This document shows, one piece after another, positions 45,676 through 57,840 of a DNA stretch of 64,000 nt; position 1 is the stretch's first letter, and every line of letters starts with the position of its first letter. The DNA comes from Amaurobius ferox (taxonomy: Eukaryota > Arthropoda > Arachnida > Araneae > Amaurobiidae): NCBI GenBank assembly GCA_951213105.1, contig OX578152.1, positions 73,995,680 to 74,059,679 on the forward strand. Direction: 5' to 3'. Both the position numbers and the translations under genes were made by a program. The notes beneath the pieces were generated by a model. It had not been told where the DNA came from and did not search any database. It saw nothing but the letters and a program-made list of their open reading frames with translations.

Positions 45676-46249
45676 AAATAACTATAAGGACATTATATAT
45701 ATTTTTTGATAATTACATACAGTTAGCATTTAATTATTTTAACATATAAACTTAACTAGTACTGAAACATGTCAATGACATGGAAACTAACATTCTTGAA
45801 AAAATGTTACAACTTTTCTTTTTAATTAAATTTTATTTTGTTTAACAATGCATGAACTTATAGAATTTATGAGAATTATTTAAGTTATTAAGAACTTAAA
45901 AACAGAGAACACTAGAGAATACAAGTTAAATTTTCAATTTAAGTTTTGATAAATGTGAAATGTCGGTAATGCCTAACTATCGCTATTTTCATATCAGAGT
46001 GTCGTATTAGAATACAGTTTAAGTTTGGAAAGGTGTACTTAATTAACTTAAATTTCGCGTTAGAATTAGAAAATTGTTAGTATTTGCTAAGCAATATAGT
46101 CCAAATGAACGATTTTAATCATTAGAAATAAAGTTTTTATCATATAAAACGGATGGTTTCAGTTCCAATTAATAGATTTCTGAAAGTGAAAATCCAAAGT
46201 TTACTAATGTTATTCACATGTCATGCATATTTAACTTTCCCTTATTTAA
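45676..46249. other. Gene-free AT-rich stretch
   Basis: Nothing recognised. Confidence 0.4.
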
Positions 46250-47427
46250 TTTGGAAGCGCAAATGTAGTTGCATCGATAATCATCTAATTATCGTTCATA
46301 AAGTCGCCAAATTTGCGAATAAATAAGCAAATGTGTTGAATAACATCATGTGTATTAAAAGTAAGTTCTTTTATCAACTTATTAGCCCAAAAAGAATGAC
46401 TTATTCATACTCACGTGCAAAATCCTCATTAAAATGCAATTGGTGTTTAATCGATATCCCGTGAAATAAATAGCCATTGGCGAATTATTTGGCGTGAAAA
46501 TACAAAACTGTTACGAAAAGTTTCTTCTCTCGTGAATGTAGTGAAATAGATGAACGAGAATGATGTTACATCTTTGTTTCATAATATATTGCAAGTGAAA
46601 TGTGAACCTCTTTGACGATACTTATTGCTTTATTTAATTTTATGCCATTTTCTTGATAAATATATCTGAAAACAATGTAATATCATGAGAACGGGTCCAT
46701 ACGACCGATCATAAGTTTGCGTCAATTGTTTTCTAATGCAAAATGATGTATGAAATGATTTTATATTTCATATTATTGAAGATCCTAGCTTGCTAATGAT
46801 TTTTCAAAAATTCGTAAAATTGAGTTGGGGGGGGGGGGAGGGTCCTTCCGAAGGTTCGATCACATTTCGAATTAATTATATTTTACATTTCAAATTAATA
46901 GGATTCCAGTATTTATTGATTATAATAGTCGTACCAAATTTTTTCCAAAATGTACCATTCGTTCGTGAGATATCCCATCCACAGACTCACGGACATACCC
47001 CCCCCCCCCACACACACACATACAGACGCGCGCGCACACACACACACACAGAGAAAAGAGTCAGAGAAAATTTCTGGGGGAAAGAGGTGGTAGCAAATTC
47101 TTTTTCCATTTCTCCAAATATCAGTTCTTCGAAATTCAACGAGTTCCTGGGAGGGGGGGGGTATAACCCCTAAATCTCCCCTTAGCAACGTCACTGCACA
47201 CACTAACATACACATACATGCATACACACGCACTAATATACATGCATACACACACACTAACATACATACATATACACGTCTAAACACGTATACATACACA
47301 CGGATATTCCGTTAAAAACATTAGATTCGAGTTCAGGGATGCTTGAAACGTACTCTTCCGTCGAATACTCGATCCCGTCACAATGTTTTTCCTGTATATT
47401 ATACTATGTATGTAGGGAAAGTAAAAA
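46250..47427 (+). mobile_element. Diverged family A repeat, copy A6, with an insertion
   Basis: Body segments match family A in order: TACAAAACTGTTACG..., CATGAGAACGGGTCCATACG, TACCATTCGTTCGTGAGATA and CCACAGACTCACGGACA. Then a CA microsatellite, GTTCAGGGATGCTTGAAACG, CCCGTCACAATG, and an end GTAGGGAAAGTA. Between about 47050 and 47190 the microsatellite is split by about 140 bp of unrelated sequence ending in a G run. The 5' boundary is approximate. Confidence 0.65.
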
Positions 47428-47733
47428 TATAGTAATTTATTGAAATTAATGAAGTAGGTATTCAATATTTTTTTTCTTCCGGAAATATAAAAACATGCTG
47501 AGCTGAACAAAAAGATTGAATGAAAATATGACGAACGCTTTCGAAAGTTGGCATTTCAAAATTGGAAATAAACACACACCTTGCGAAAGCCAACTTTATC
47601 GAGAAATCGCTCTGGCAGTATACTAGAGATAATGAACAGCGGGAAAACATCAACTGCATTTTAAAAACAATCTGAGGCAGGCAGCTGGATTACTATTTTG
47701 TGATTTTATACATTTGACTCAAATATTTATTTT
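47428..47733. other. Gene-free stretch
   Basis: Nothing recognised between the family A and B ends. Confidence 0.4.
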
Positions 47734-48483
47734 TACTTTCCCTGCAATACATGGTAATGCATAGGGAAAGTATTGGAATCATGTCGAAAATCGCAACTCG
47801 AGTTTTCGACGGATCTACACGTTTGAAGACCACTAGAATTCGAAAAAAGCATTTTTAGCGTGACGTCTGTGTGTGTGTCTGTGTGTCTGTGTGTCTGTCT
47901 GTCTGTCTGTGCAGATTTTGTATCCACTCTAACTAAAAAACTAATACACCGAATTTCACAAAATTTCGTAGGTAAGTCACTTGTGGGCGAGTCTGGTGCT
48001 GATTAGTTTTGGGTACGATTCGGGATAAAAGAACCGCCTTTTTTAGCGAAATGGCCCGCAAAAGCTTGTATCCACTCTAGCTGAAAAACTAACGGACCGA
48101 ATTTCACAAAATTCGGTAGATGAGTCACGTATAGGTCACCCTGGTGCTGATTAGATTTTGGTACGATTCAGAAAACAATAACCTGCCTTTTTTTGCAGAA
48201 TGGCCCGCAAAAACTGTCAAAATCTAAACTAAAAGGCTACGTATTCTCAAATATATCCATTAAATGCTTGTTTAATACGTAATGTTTAACGAAGAAAAGA
48301 ATAAGACCAACCCCATTACATTAGGACTAGCCGTTCTCGAGATATATTAGTTTTTTTCGTATTTTTTCCGCGATACTTTTGAAAATAAGTCCAGTTATCA
48401 AATGAGAACGAAAATTGAATTAAAAGCGAATTATACACGTGGATATAAGTCTGCAGGGAAAGTCATGTGCTGCCCACATCAGA
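47734..48483 (-). mobile_element. Family B repeat, copy B5
   Basis: The hairpin end TACTTTCCCTGCAATACATG is at the left. A CTGTGTGTCTGTCTGTCTGT microsatellite and two ACCGAATTTCACAAAATT segments follow, and the 5' end complement GTGCTGCCCACATCAGA is at the right. About 750 bp, closely similar to B3. Confidence 0.9.
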
Positions 48484-48589
48484 TTTTTATTATTGGGGTA
48501 TTTACACACATTAAATTGAATTGTATCGCACAAAATAATTCAATAAACTAATACTTATCTCCCATTGCATTTCATTTGCAGTTTTAAAA

Positions 48590-48765
48590 TAATACCTTTC
48601 TTCATATGGCTTGGCGCATTTTTAAATGCCGCCAACGCGCCAAAATCTACTTGTAAATTGAAATAAGACGTGATTTTATCTTTTAATTTTTGCGGTTAAA
48701 TTCAAACATAAGGGAGATAAAAAATGAGTCAGTAGGGAAAGACATGCACTACCCACATTATAAAA
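48590..48765 (-). repeat. Family B-type 5' end relic
   Basis: AGTAGGGAAAGACATGCACT and ACCCACATTATAAA is the complement of a diverged 5' end (GTGGGTAGTGCATGTCTTTC versus GTGGGCAGCACATGACTTTC). It lies about 100 bp beyond intact copy B5 and is oriented the same way. Confidence 0.55.
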
Positions 48766-48931
48766 ATTATTATTTAATAATCATGATCACAAAAAATTAG
48801 CTGTCGTATATACTTTGTTTAATTATTTATAAAAATAAACAACAAGAAATATAGTTGTTAATTGCATTACTAATTATGTTACAATCGAAATTGTTCATGG
48901 CGAACATAGTTGCGAAGCATAGTTACGAACT

Positions 48932-50240
48932 AACAAGAAAGATCAATCATGCTTAAAGCATTGATTATGAAACACTTTCCAACTTCAATGCAATTTTATT
49001 TAAACATGTCTAAAATGCAATACATTCCTCGGTAATATTTTAAAACTTATCACAATACTACATTAATTTATTATATTTGAAAACTTAAGCTTCACCGAAA
49101 AAAATGAACTTCATTCAAATGACGGCATTGAAATATAAATTGCCTGGTTTAAACATCTCTAAAATGCGATACATTCCTCGATAATATTTTTTAAATTATC
49201 ATAATACTACGATAATTTATTATATTTGAAAACTTCATCGAAAGCAACTGAAATTCATTCAAATGACGTCATAGAAAAAATAACACGCCTGGATCTCTCT
49301 ATAAAAACAGCATTTCATTCATAACATTTTCTCATCCATTTCATTCATCACAATACTATAATAATTTATTTTATCTAAAAATTAAGACCACGGAGCTGCA
49401 AGTAATTAAACTCTATGCTTAAAACTTCATCGAAAAAAATCGTCCTTCTCTTTGCAAAATCAATGAATATTTCATTCATATCAGCTATGCAGACTCCATG
49501 GGCTAAATAATTTTGTGTTAAAGAAATACAGCAATTCTAATACAACTCATTCTACATATTTTGCTGTTTACATTTTACATAAGTGAAAAGTAGGCTTCGT
49601 TGTAGAAATAATGAAATTTGGATGATCATTTAAACTCAAATATATTGTAATTGCGTTGTTTCAGTATGTAGATGCACAGAATTTAAGTAAAAATAAAGTG
49701 GTTTCAGGACGGATACAACACTCAATATGAATTAAAAAGAACTTAAAAAATCACGATTTTGGGACAAGATGGATGCCATATATCATTTTGAAGTGGGTCA
49801 CGTGATCTTTTCATATCATGGTCACGTGATCGCTTTATATAAGAGGTGTAATTATTATTTTAATTTTTATTTAAAAAACTGCTGAATATATTTCGCTGAA
49901 TTTTTTTTATATATTTTATGGAATAATTTGAATATTACCTAAAATTTTCGAAGCAATTTGTGAATTTTAAATCCGCTTAAAAAATGTTTGAAAAATTAGG
50001 TCCCATAGGGCTCAGTGTATTTCATTTTTTCAACCCTGGGTTCAATCCAAAACTAATTGGGTGATATTATTCATTTATATTCCCAAAGGTCCTACAGAGC
50101 GTCTGAACAACATACTAACGTCCAACAACTTTCAGCTTAATTAAGTCATTTTTACGGCAGTTATCGTGCTAATGGACAGACAGACAGACAGACAGAATGA
50201 ACAAAGTCATAAACACTTTTCAACTTTGTTGTAAAGTGTT
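48932..50240 (+). mobile_element. Family C repeat, copy C4
   Basis: Best-preserved C copy. The 5' end is AACAAGAAAGATCAATCATG, then GAAACACTTTCCAACTTCAA, 2-3 internal units of 180-190 bp, a body with CCAAAACTAATTGGGTGATA, a GACAGACAGACAGACAGA microsatellite, and the 3' hairpin AACACTTTTCAACTTTGTTG plus TAAAGTGTT, which self-pairs. About 1.3 kb, no coding capacity. Confidence 0.92.
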
Positions 50241-50527
50241 AAAAATCAACAATATGGCATAAATTGTCCTTGGCCATTTTTTTGACATTTCTGCCAGCAA
50301 GTAGTAATCACAGGGAAGTTGGAAGTGGGCTCTACTCATTAAATCTTTGCTCATGCTGACAATTCTAAATTTTATAATTGATATTTAATTATCTAAGACT
50401 TAAATCTAATTTCTAAGCCCGTCTTGTAAATCCGCAGGTTCATATTAATCTATATGTAAAATTTCAGAACTGTGTGTTCTGCCGTCTGTTTGTAAAAATC
50501 AGTATCGTGGGTCACATGATTACAACT

Positions 50528-50604
50528 ACTTACCTTACACCTTTCTGGTAGGTCGGACGGTCTGGGTCTCAACAACAACAACCACAACAACAATAACAAC
50601 AACA
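50528..50604 (+). mobile_element. 5'-truncated SINE with 14-bp TSD and CAA tail
   Basis: Perfect 14-bp repeats ACATGATTACAACT flank it (50514-50527 and 50605-50618). The insert is the SINE 3' end ACTTACCTTACACCTTTCTG through GGACGGTCTGGGTCTC followed by a (CAA)n-rich tail. 5' truncation with a TSD and a simple-repeat tail shows LINE-type target-primed insertion. Confidence 0.92.
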
Positions 50605-50927
50605 ACATGATTACAACTTCAGCGTGTTACCCTTCACTTTAAAGGGCTTGAAAAATATTTCGATTGATACCATATTAGACAATATACCCCTGGAGGGTAA
50701 CTTACCCCCAAAGGGGGGCTAATGATGTCACGAACAAAAGAATTGTATCGCGGCTATTTTTCACGACAATAATTGAAACTATTAAGTCTCTTAATCATTG
50801 AACTCTAAATAAACCCTTTTATGCATGATTGTCAAATTTTGCCCTATGCTGCTGTATGAAGAAAATATAAAATTTCAAATAAAATTTAAAGTTTTCACTC
50901 GAATTAAAACAAATCCTTCCTAGATCT

Positions 50928-51171
50928 AGATTCTTGATGACAAAGCCGGATATAAAGTTTCGTGAAAAACCATTAATATTTGTGGCTGCTATTGTGTACA
51001 CAGGAAATTGACCACAGACATCAAACAAACAAAGGGATATGCAAAAATTGTTAAAAAGTGTTCAGAAGGTCCGAACATATATATTGGCATCAAAATCTCG
51101 AAGTCGAAAATTTTTGTGAAACAATAATTTCTCTATACTGAGATGTTTTCTCTCTGCATCAAAAAGTAAAA
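50928..51171 (+). repeat. Family D 3' end fragment, copy D2
   Basis: Matches the copy at 45439 along its length (ACAAAGCCGGATATAAAGTT, GGCATCAAAATCTCGAAGTC) and ends CATCAAAAAGTAAAA. Confidence 0.65.
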
Positions 51172-51633
51172 ATTCGCAGGAATTTTTTTTTTTTCTATAT
51201 AGAGCGCCGATTCCCAACTAGGATTTTCACGAGAATTTGCTAAAGCTTGCTAGAAAATGTACAACTTGCCACTGTTTTGTAATTGAGCAAAAAAGCAACA
51301 TTATTAAGGTTTTAAAGTGACAATTATATTAACACAAAACCATTATAAAATATGTACTCAACGTTTGCTTGTAACTATTGTAACTAGTACGCCAGATGTG
51401 AAGAAAAAACATATGTCAATTATTATTAAACAGTACATAATTAATAAATATATAGACAATAAATATTCTTGTAATATGTTATTCAAATATATGACTTAAT
51501 TATTATTTATTAACTCTACTGCTTTTCATGTCTATTTTGTAATTAATCCTAAGCTTAATATGTACCAGTCAGGGGTTCCCTGAGATTTTATGAAATAATT
51601 TAAGGATTCCTACAAACAAAAAAGTTTTGGAGT

Positions 51634-51640
<7 letters not shown>
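51172..51640. other. Gene-free AT-rich stretch
   Basis: Nothing recognised; a TA microsatellite begins at the right edge. Confidence 0.4.

Positions 51641-51676
<36 letters not shown>
51641..51676. repeat. TA microsatellite
   Basis: About 18 TA units directly left of the foldback element. Confidence 0.95.
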
Positions 51677-51678
<2 letters not shown>

Positions 51679-51850
51679 CACAATAATTAGAAAAAGAAAA
51701 AAGAAGAATGATATTGCATCAAAATTTTTTTTTCCGGGAGTGTCGTCATGACATAAAACTGGCTAAACCGGGAAGTGGGGGTCACAATCTCCCCCGGCGA
51801 AATTTTGATGCAATGTCATTCTTCTTTTTTCTTTTTCTAATTATTGTGTT
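51677..51850. mobile_element. 174-bp foldback/MITE with 51-bp inverted repeats
   Basis: Arms 51677-51727 and 51800-51850 are inverse complements over 51 bp with one mismatch (AACACAATAATTAGAAAAAG at the left end). The 72-bp middle contains CCGGGAG against CTCCCCCGG, which can extend the stem. It lies beside TA-rich sequence. No coding capacity. Confidence 0.85.
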
Positions 51851-51934
51851 GTATAGAAATGTACTTGTTTGAGCAGCTTGGCGCCTTTGGGTATATTTTC
51901 AGTTGTTAGTTTTAGATGAGATAAATGTTTATAT

Positions 51935-52085
<151 letters not shown>

Positions 52086-52089
52086 GTGT

Positions 52090-52500
52090 GTATTATGTAT
52101 GTGTGTAAAATTTTCCTAATTGCCTAAAATAATTTTTTCCTAAAAGTTTAAAAAGAATATTCCCACAAAGAGAAGCCAAATAAAGAAATGCTTTTAAAAA
52201 AAGAAATTGAAATTTTCTGTACTTTATCCATCTAACTGACGGTCCAAAATGGCTTTTTATCTACCATAAAAAAGTGAATATATTTTTTATGACATATTTC
52301 TTTTATTTTTGTGCGATAACCTTTGTTTTCTTTCATATAAAATCAGATGAGAGTAAGCGCATCTTCGCGACAATGTGGCGGGCGATATATTTTAGTGTTC
52401 CTTAGAGGTCACAGCAAACATATTTTAAGGAGCATTTTTAAACCTTTTTTTTTTCTAAATTTGAGGAGTATTTTTTCGAAGTAAGTGGGTAAATTAAAAA
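52090..52500. other. Gene-free AT-rich stretch
   Basis: Nothing recognised. Confidence 0.4.
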
Positions 52501-52836
52501 ATCTGATGTGAGCAGTAAACGACTTTCCCTACAGACTCAAATGCGATTTCTCTTTCTTTCCTTGAGATTAATTGCACAAAATTGCACGTCGAATTTGCAC
52601 ATTAAATTAAATTTTCGTGTTTATTTAGTGAATTAGCGTATTTTAAAATGACAGCAGGGCAAAAATTTAAAACAAACTTAAATATTTCGAGAACGATTTG
52701 CCCTAGAATAATGGCCCTATAGATCTTATTATTTTAGTTGTCAAAAACAAACTTGAAACGAGCTAATATATTTAAGCATAGTTAATTTTTTATTTAAGGT
52801 TTTGACGATTTTTGCGGGCAATTTCGCACAGAAAAA
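52501..52836 (+). mobile_element. Family B-like 5' half cut by copy A4
   Basis: TCTGATGTGAGCAGTAAACG and ACTTTCCCTACAGACTC start it; ATTTCGAGAACGATTTGCCC and TTTTTGCGGGCAATTTCGCA follow in family B order. It stops exactly where A4 begins. The B 3' half is not found beyond A4, so a deletion accompanied or followed the insertion. Confidence 0.75.
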
Positions 52837-52839
52837 AAA

Positions 52840-53755
52840 TCTGATGTTGTAACACATGACTTTCCTTATATAATGCAATGAATTTACTACTTTTACAGTT
52901 AAAAAAATGTTATTCGTATAGTAGATACTTATATTCCTTTCAAGATATTGAATTTTCGTCAATGAGTCGTCATTTTCATTGATTTAGCGTCATTTCTATC
53001 CATTCGGCAAGTTTTCGTTAATTTGGCAACATTTAAAAAGTCGCCAAGTTGGCGGTATTCCGCCAAATTCGTCGCCAAAATCTCGCCAAGCGTTATGGAC
53101 GGAGAAATAAGTTATTCTTATAGCAGATAAATGACTATTGGCGTTCAAATACAAAAGTACTACTCAAAGTATCTTTTATCATGAATGGAACGAGCTAGAG
53201 CCACGAGAATGATGTCACCAAATTTATCACAGGATATTACATATGAAAAGTGAACATGTTTCTCAACAATAAATATACATTTTTTAATTTATGGGATTTT
53301 TTGATAAATTTATTTGAAAAATGTGCAATATCTCGAGAACGGTTCATGCTAGCGTTCTAAAGTTTTGTCAATCGCTTTCTAAAGAAAAATTACATAATAA
53401 ATGTCTATTCGCGTAACTTTATTAAAGGTTTTGATTTTTTTATGATTTTTTTCAAAATTTGACTCGAAAATTTAGGGGAGTTCTGAGCATTCGATTGTGT
53501 CATAAAGCAATAAGCTTCCAGTATTCATGGATTGTGATTTTTGTACCAAATTTCATTCGAATCGCTCCATTCGTTCGTGAGATATCATCTCCACAGACTC
53601 ACTGATACACACACAGAGACACACAGACATCACCTCAAAAATGTTCGATTCGTGATCAGGGTTGCTTGAAACGTGCTCTTTCGTCAAAAACTCGAATTCG
53701 AATTTTCGACCCCGTCACAATACTTTCCTTATACATTATGTATATAAGGAAAATA
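52840..53755 (+). mobile_element. Family A repeat, copy A4
   Basis: The 5' end is TCTGATGTTGTAACACATGA, the NGGCGA/TCGCCAA region is at 53010-53100, ATATCTCGAGAACGGTTCAT near 53330, GTGAGATATCATCTCCACAG, a short CA tract, and the 3' hairpin with its last arm mutated (AAGGAAAATA). About 916 bp. Confidence 0.88.
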
Positions 53756-54234
53756 ATAAATTGAAAAATGACGTCATATACTAGACTAGACTGAGTGGTT
53801 TTTGTATAGTAAGAATATTTTACCAAAATGTACGATTTCCCCCGAACCAGTACTACCGGCAAAAGAACTGTGTCCATTCGCCCATTGGTGTGTTTATGCA
53901 GTTCACATTTGAATTCTGAGCAGTCAATGTGGTTTATTTCGCTGGACATAAAAAATCTTTCATCCAAAAATAAAGAATACTTCAAAAGGCTTTTGGAAAC
54001 GCAAGATAAACAAAGAAGACAATTTGAAAAAACAAAAACAAAAAAAAACAGTGAAAGTAAGTGATAAAACTCAACTTGCGTCGTATAAAATTGCTGAGTT
54101 AGTAGCATTAAAATTAAAGCCACACACGATAGCAGAACCTCTTATTTTACCTGCTTGCTGTGATAAAATACAGTTCCAAAGTTTCAAGTGATATGTTGTG
54201 AATGTTATATGCCAGTCTCTGAAGTTGCTTAGGT
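53756..54234. other. Unique stretch with short frames
   Basis: A plus frame at 53828-54064 (MYDFPRTSTTGKRTVSIRPL) ends in a lysine-rich low-complexity tail. I recognise no family and no splice context; it may be chance. Confidence 0.3.
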
Positions 54235-54293
54235 AGAAGACCCAGACCGTCCGACTCATCCAGAGGACACGAGCAACCATTTGGACGGCCGGA
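54235..54293 (-). mobile_element. 59-bp mini-SINE insertion with 13-bp TSD
   Basis: Perfect 13-bp repeats AAGTTGCTTAGGT lie at 54222-54234 and 54294-54306. On the minus strand the insert starts CCGGCCGTCCAAATGGTTGC and ends GGACGGTCTGGGTCTTCT. It shares start point and loop sequence (TGGATGAGTCGGAC) with the copy at 11040-11095, distinct from the long SINE's loop. Confidence 0.88.
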
Positions 54294-54326
54294 AAGTTGC
54301 TTAGGTGTGATAACAATTTGATTTTT

Positions 54327-54814
54327 AACATTTTACAACAAAGTTGAAAAGGGTTATGACTTTGTTCATTTTGTCTGTCTGTCTGTCCGTTAGCACGATA
54401 ACTGTCGTAGAAATGGCTTTATCAAAATTAAATTTTAGTATGTTTTTCAGACGGTCTGTGGGACCTATAGGAATATAAATGAATAATATCACCCAATTAG
54501 TTTTTTATTGAACTCGGGTTGAAAAAATGAAATACATTAAACCCTAATTGGACCTAATTTTAAAAACATTTTTTAAGCGGATTTAAATTTTACAAATTGC
54601 TTCGAAAATTTTAGGAAATATTCAAATTATCCCATAAAATATATAAAAAAAATTCAGTAAAACATGTTAGGTAGTTTTTAAAATAAAAATTATTTAATAT
54701 AGAGAGAAAAACAAATTCAATTAAATTCTGACTCTCGTTATATCCTCCAGAAAGAAAAAAGAGATATATTATATAATAAATATCTTTCCAAGAGTTTCAT
54801 TATTAACACTTTAC
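54327..54814 (-). mobile_element. Family C partial copy C5 (hairpin half)
   Basis: From the hairpin end (ACAACAAAGTTGAAAAG, first arm mutated) through the CTGTCTGTCTGTCCGTTAGC region and body to ATATCTTTCCAAGAG, then it is directly followed by another hairpin end of the same family. The shared 3' boundary with C6 indicates a tandem duplication. Confidence 0.85.
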
Positions 54815-55596
54815 AACATAGTTGAAAGTGTTAATGCCTTTGTTCGTTCTGGGTGTCTGTCTGTTAGCACGATCAAAATGAAATTTTAGTATGTTTTTCA
54901 GACGGTCTGTGGGACCTATGGGAATATAAATGAATAATATCACCCAATTAGTTTTTTATTGAACTCGGGTTGAAAAAATGAAATACATTGAACGCTATGG
55001 GACGGAATTTTTCAAACATTTTTTAAGCGAATTTAAAATTCACATATTGCTTCAAAAATTTTAGGAAATATTCAAATTATCCCATAAAATATATAAAAAA
55101 AATTTCAGTAAAATATGTTAGGTAGTTTTTTAAATAAAAATTATTTAATATAGGGGGAAAAACAAATTCAATTAAATTCTGACTCTCGTTATATCTACCA
55201 GAAAGAAAAAAGAGATATATTATATAATAAATATCTTTCCAAGAATACATATGGTAAAGATTTCACATTTTAAAATAAATATGGTAGATAACAATTCTCT
55301 AAACTTTTAAATAAAATACATTATTATAGTAATGTGATGAATGAAACGATTAGAAAAATGTTATGAATGAAATGCTACTTTTATATAGAGGCGATTTATA
55401 TTTCGATGACGTCATTTGAATAAAGTTTATTTGTTTTCGATGAAGTTTTCAAATATAATAAATTATTGTAGTATTGTAATAATTTTAAAAATATTACCGA
55501 GGAATGTATCGCATTTTAGAGATGTTTGTATAAAATTGCATTGAAGTTGGAAAGTGTTTCATAATCAATGCTTTATGCATGATTGATCTTTCTTGT
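54815..55596 (-). mobile_element. Family C repeat, copy C6
   Basis: The hairpin AACACTTTACAACATAGTTG plus AAAGTGTT is at the left; part of the microsatellite region is deleted (CGATCAAAATG directly after TTAGCA); the body follows, with an AAATATCTTTCCAAGAATAC segment also present in C5, then one internal unit and the 5' end GCATGATTGATCTTTCTTG at the right. Confidence 0.88.
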
Positions 55597-56081
55597 TAGT
55601 TTTTAATATAATTCAGGTCGTTTGTTTGCAAAAGCGTTGGGTGGCAGATGGAACAAAGCACAGCGTTGAACGATCAGACTTTTTATGGTCACATAAATGA
55701 GCCATCTGAGATAGACAAGTACAAAGGTTGAAAAAGATGTATAATAGGGCATTAGATGTGGTGCTCCAAATTGAGAACAGTTATCAATTATGAAGCATAA
55801 TTTATAGCAGCAATTCCTGCAGTTGAAAATTTAAATTAAAATGTTAAACAATTCAAATGTCTTAAAGGTGTAAGGATACAAATACCTTAAAAAATAAACA
55901 ATTGCTGCTAAAAATTTCTAAATGTTTAACGACATCTTCTAGAGGGTTTCGTATTATATCATAACGCACATTTTCATTGCTGAAATAGACAAGCCACAAC
56001 GTCAATTCATTATAAATCAAAGTTAGTAACATTTAGTTTTATTAAATTTTGAAAAATAAAAACATTGACATCGCTAAATTA
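55597..56081. other. Gene-free stretch
   Basis: Nothing recognised. Confidence 0.4.
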
Positions 56082-56084
56082 CTA

Positions 56085-57075
56085 TCCCTATATACATAGT
56101 ATAAGATATATAGAGAAAGTATTATGACAGGGTCGAAAATTCAAATTCAATTCGAATTTTCGACGGAAGAGCACGTGTCAAGTATCCCTGAATTACAACG
56201 TTTTTAGAGATGATGTTCGTGAGTGTATGTATGTTAGTGTGCACGCGTATGTATATATTAGTATATGTGTGTATGTTAGTGTGTGTATGTATATTAGTAT
56301 GTGTATATTACTGTGTGTGTATGTATGTTAGTGTGTTGTTGTTGTTGAGACCCAGACCGTCCGACCTATCAAAAAGGTGTAAGGTAACTGTTTGGACGGG
56401 CGGGAAGCGCCACACAATTTAGACCTGAACCTAGTGGGGGAGGCATCCACAGGGACCGTATCCTCCTTCCCCTACCACCAACCTCTCGGAAGGATATGTT
56501 AGTGTGTGTGTGTGTGTGTGTGTGTGTATCTATGTTAGTGTGTGTGTCCGTGAGTCTGTGAACGCGATATCTCACAAACGAATAGAGCGTTGTAAATGAA
56601 ATTTGGTACGGTTATTAAAATCGGTAAATACTGGAACCTTATTTATTTTAAACGTAATTGAATGTTAAGACCACTAAATTTTCGAATTAAATTAAAAGAT
56701 ATTCATTAAAAATTAGAACCTTCAATCATGTTACCTAAATAACCTTTTCTTATGTAATTTTTCATCAGAAAACAAATTACACAAATTTTAGAACGCTAGC
56801 ATGAAACGTTGAGATATTTTTAAATAAATTTTCAAATAATTTTATTAAAGAGTTATTTAAAATTAATAAAAAAAAATTAACTACCGTGAAACATGTTCAG
56901 TTTTCATATGAAACATAATACGAATTTGACAACATCATTTTTGTGAATCTTCGTTCGTTCCATTCACAAAAGCAGATATTTTGTGTAATAGTTTTGTATT
57001 TTGATATCCAAAACTTCGCCAATTCAGTTATATATTTGTCACAAATTTGGCAAACCTGGCGACAAATTTTGTGAA
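56085..57075 (-). mobile_element. Diverged family A repeat, copy A7, carrying a SINE
   Basis: The hairpin end TATCCCTATATACATAGTAT is at the left, then GGGTCGAAAATTC, TTTTCGACGGAAGAGCACG, a TG/TATG microsatellite split by a SINE, GTGAGTCTGTGAACGCGATA, and a body in A order ending in a NGGCGA region near 57060. The 5' terminus is not recognisable. Confidence 0.7.
56336..56494 (-). mobile_element. 5'-truncated SINE inside the A7 microsatellite
   Basis: The 12-bp repeats TATGTTAGTGTG at 56324-56335 and 56495-56506 flank it. From the left it has the TTGTTGTTGTTGAGACCC tail, GACCGTCC hairpin and the AGTGGGGGAGGCATCCACAG body; it stops at CTCTCGGAAGGA without the tRNA-like head. The target lies in a microsatellite, so the TSD length is not strictly provable. 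Confidence 0.85.
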
Positions 57076-57079
57076 TATA

Positions 57080-57840
57080 CCTCCTAACTAATAGTGTATA
57101 CCTCCTGGGGAGGGGTTCAGCTCTTTTTAACTCCTGCCAAAATGGGATGAAGGTCATGGCTACGGTATCATGGCTGCAGAGAGGCATAATAATAGAAACA
57201 TACAAAATGTTGAAACCTTTTGCAAACATGAGGTAGGTCACAGGTGATAAAAAAAAAAAAAACTAAACGAGTTTTGTAAAAACACATTATTGATCTAGAA
57301 ATTGGATTTCTTATTGAACATTCTTGTTGCTCACTAATTATATATACAAATATATTTTATAATTTAGAAAATATTTTTACTGAAAGTACGTAAAGTGAAA
57401 CAAAAACTCTCTCCGCCAGAATTTTTACCGAAAAAAATAGTTTAAAATTATTTTTGTATATTCATAAATGATATTATATTTCTGATAAAACAAATATAAA
57501 TCACTTAGATTTTTATCTATTAGGTTCATAGATATAAGCGTCCAAAATGTTAAAATTTTTTGTAACGCTCCAATTTCAGCAATTCCCCAACCTATTCACA
57601 TTAAAAATTGTTTTTGATCCCCCCCTTTTTCCGAGACGACGACTACGCCTATTTAAGCTAAAAAATTTCATCAACATACTTTTCATTGTGCCCGACTCAA
57701 CCCCAAGGGTTAAGGAAAACAGAGACAGATACTGCGTTTTGCAGCTGATAAAACATTACTGAAGCGGTTCATTTGGGTCTTGTGTCGAAAGTAAGATAAA
57801 ACGTCGTTAAGATAAAGAATGGGACACCACGTCATCGCCA
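57080..57840. other. Gene-free stretch
   Basis: A 114-codon minus frame (56897-57241) overlaps the element A7 and has no domain. Nothing else recognised. Confidence 0.4.

Noticed and set aside
46790..47299. Plus- and minus-strand frames of about 127 codons
   Set aside because: They run through CA/TG repeats and family A6 sequence; low complexity, no domain.
53656..54123. 155-codon minus-strand frame
   Set aside because: Its C-terminal part is the family A4 3' end (same peptide as in A2) and the rest has no recognisable domain.
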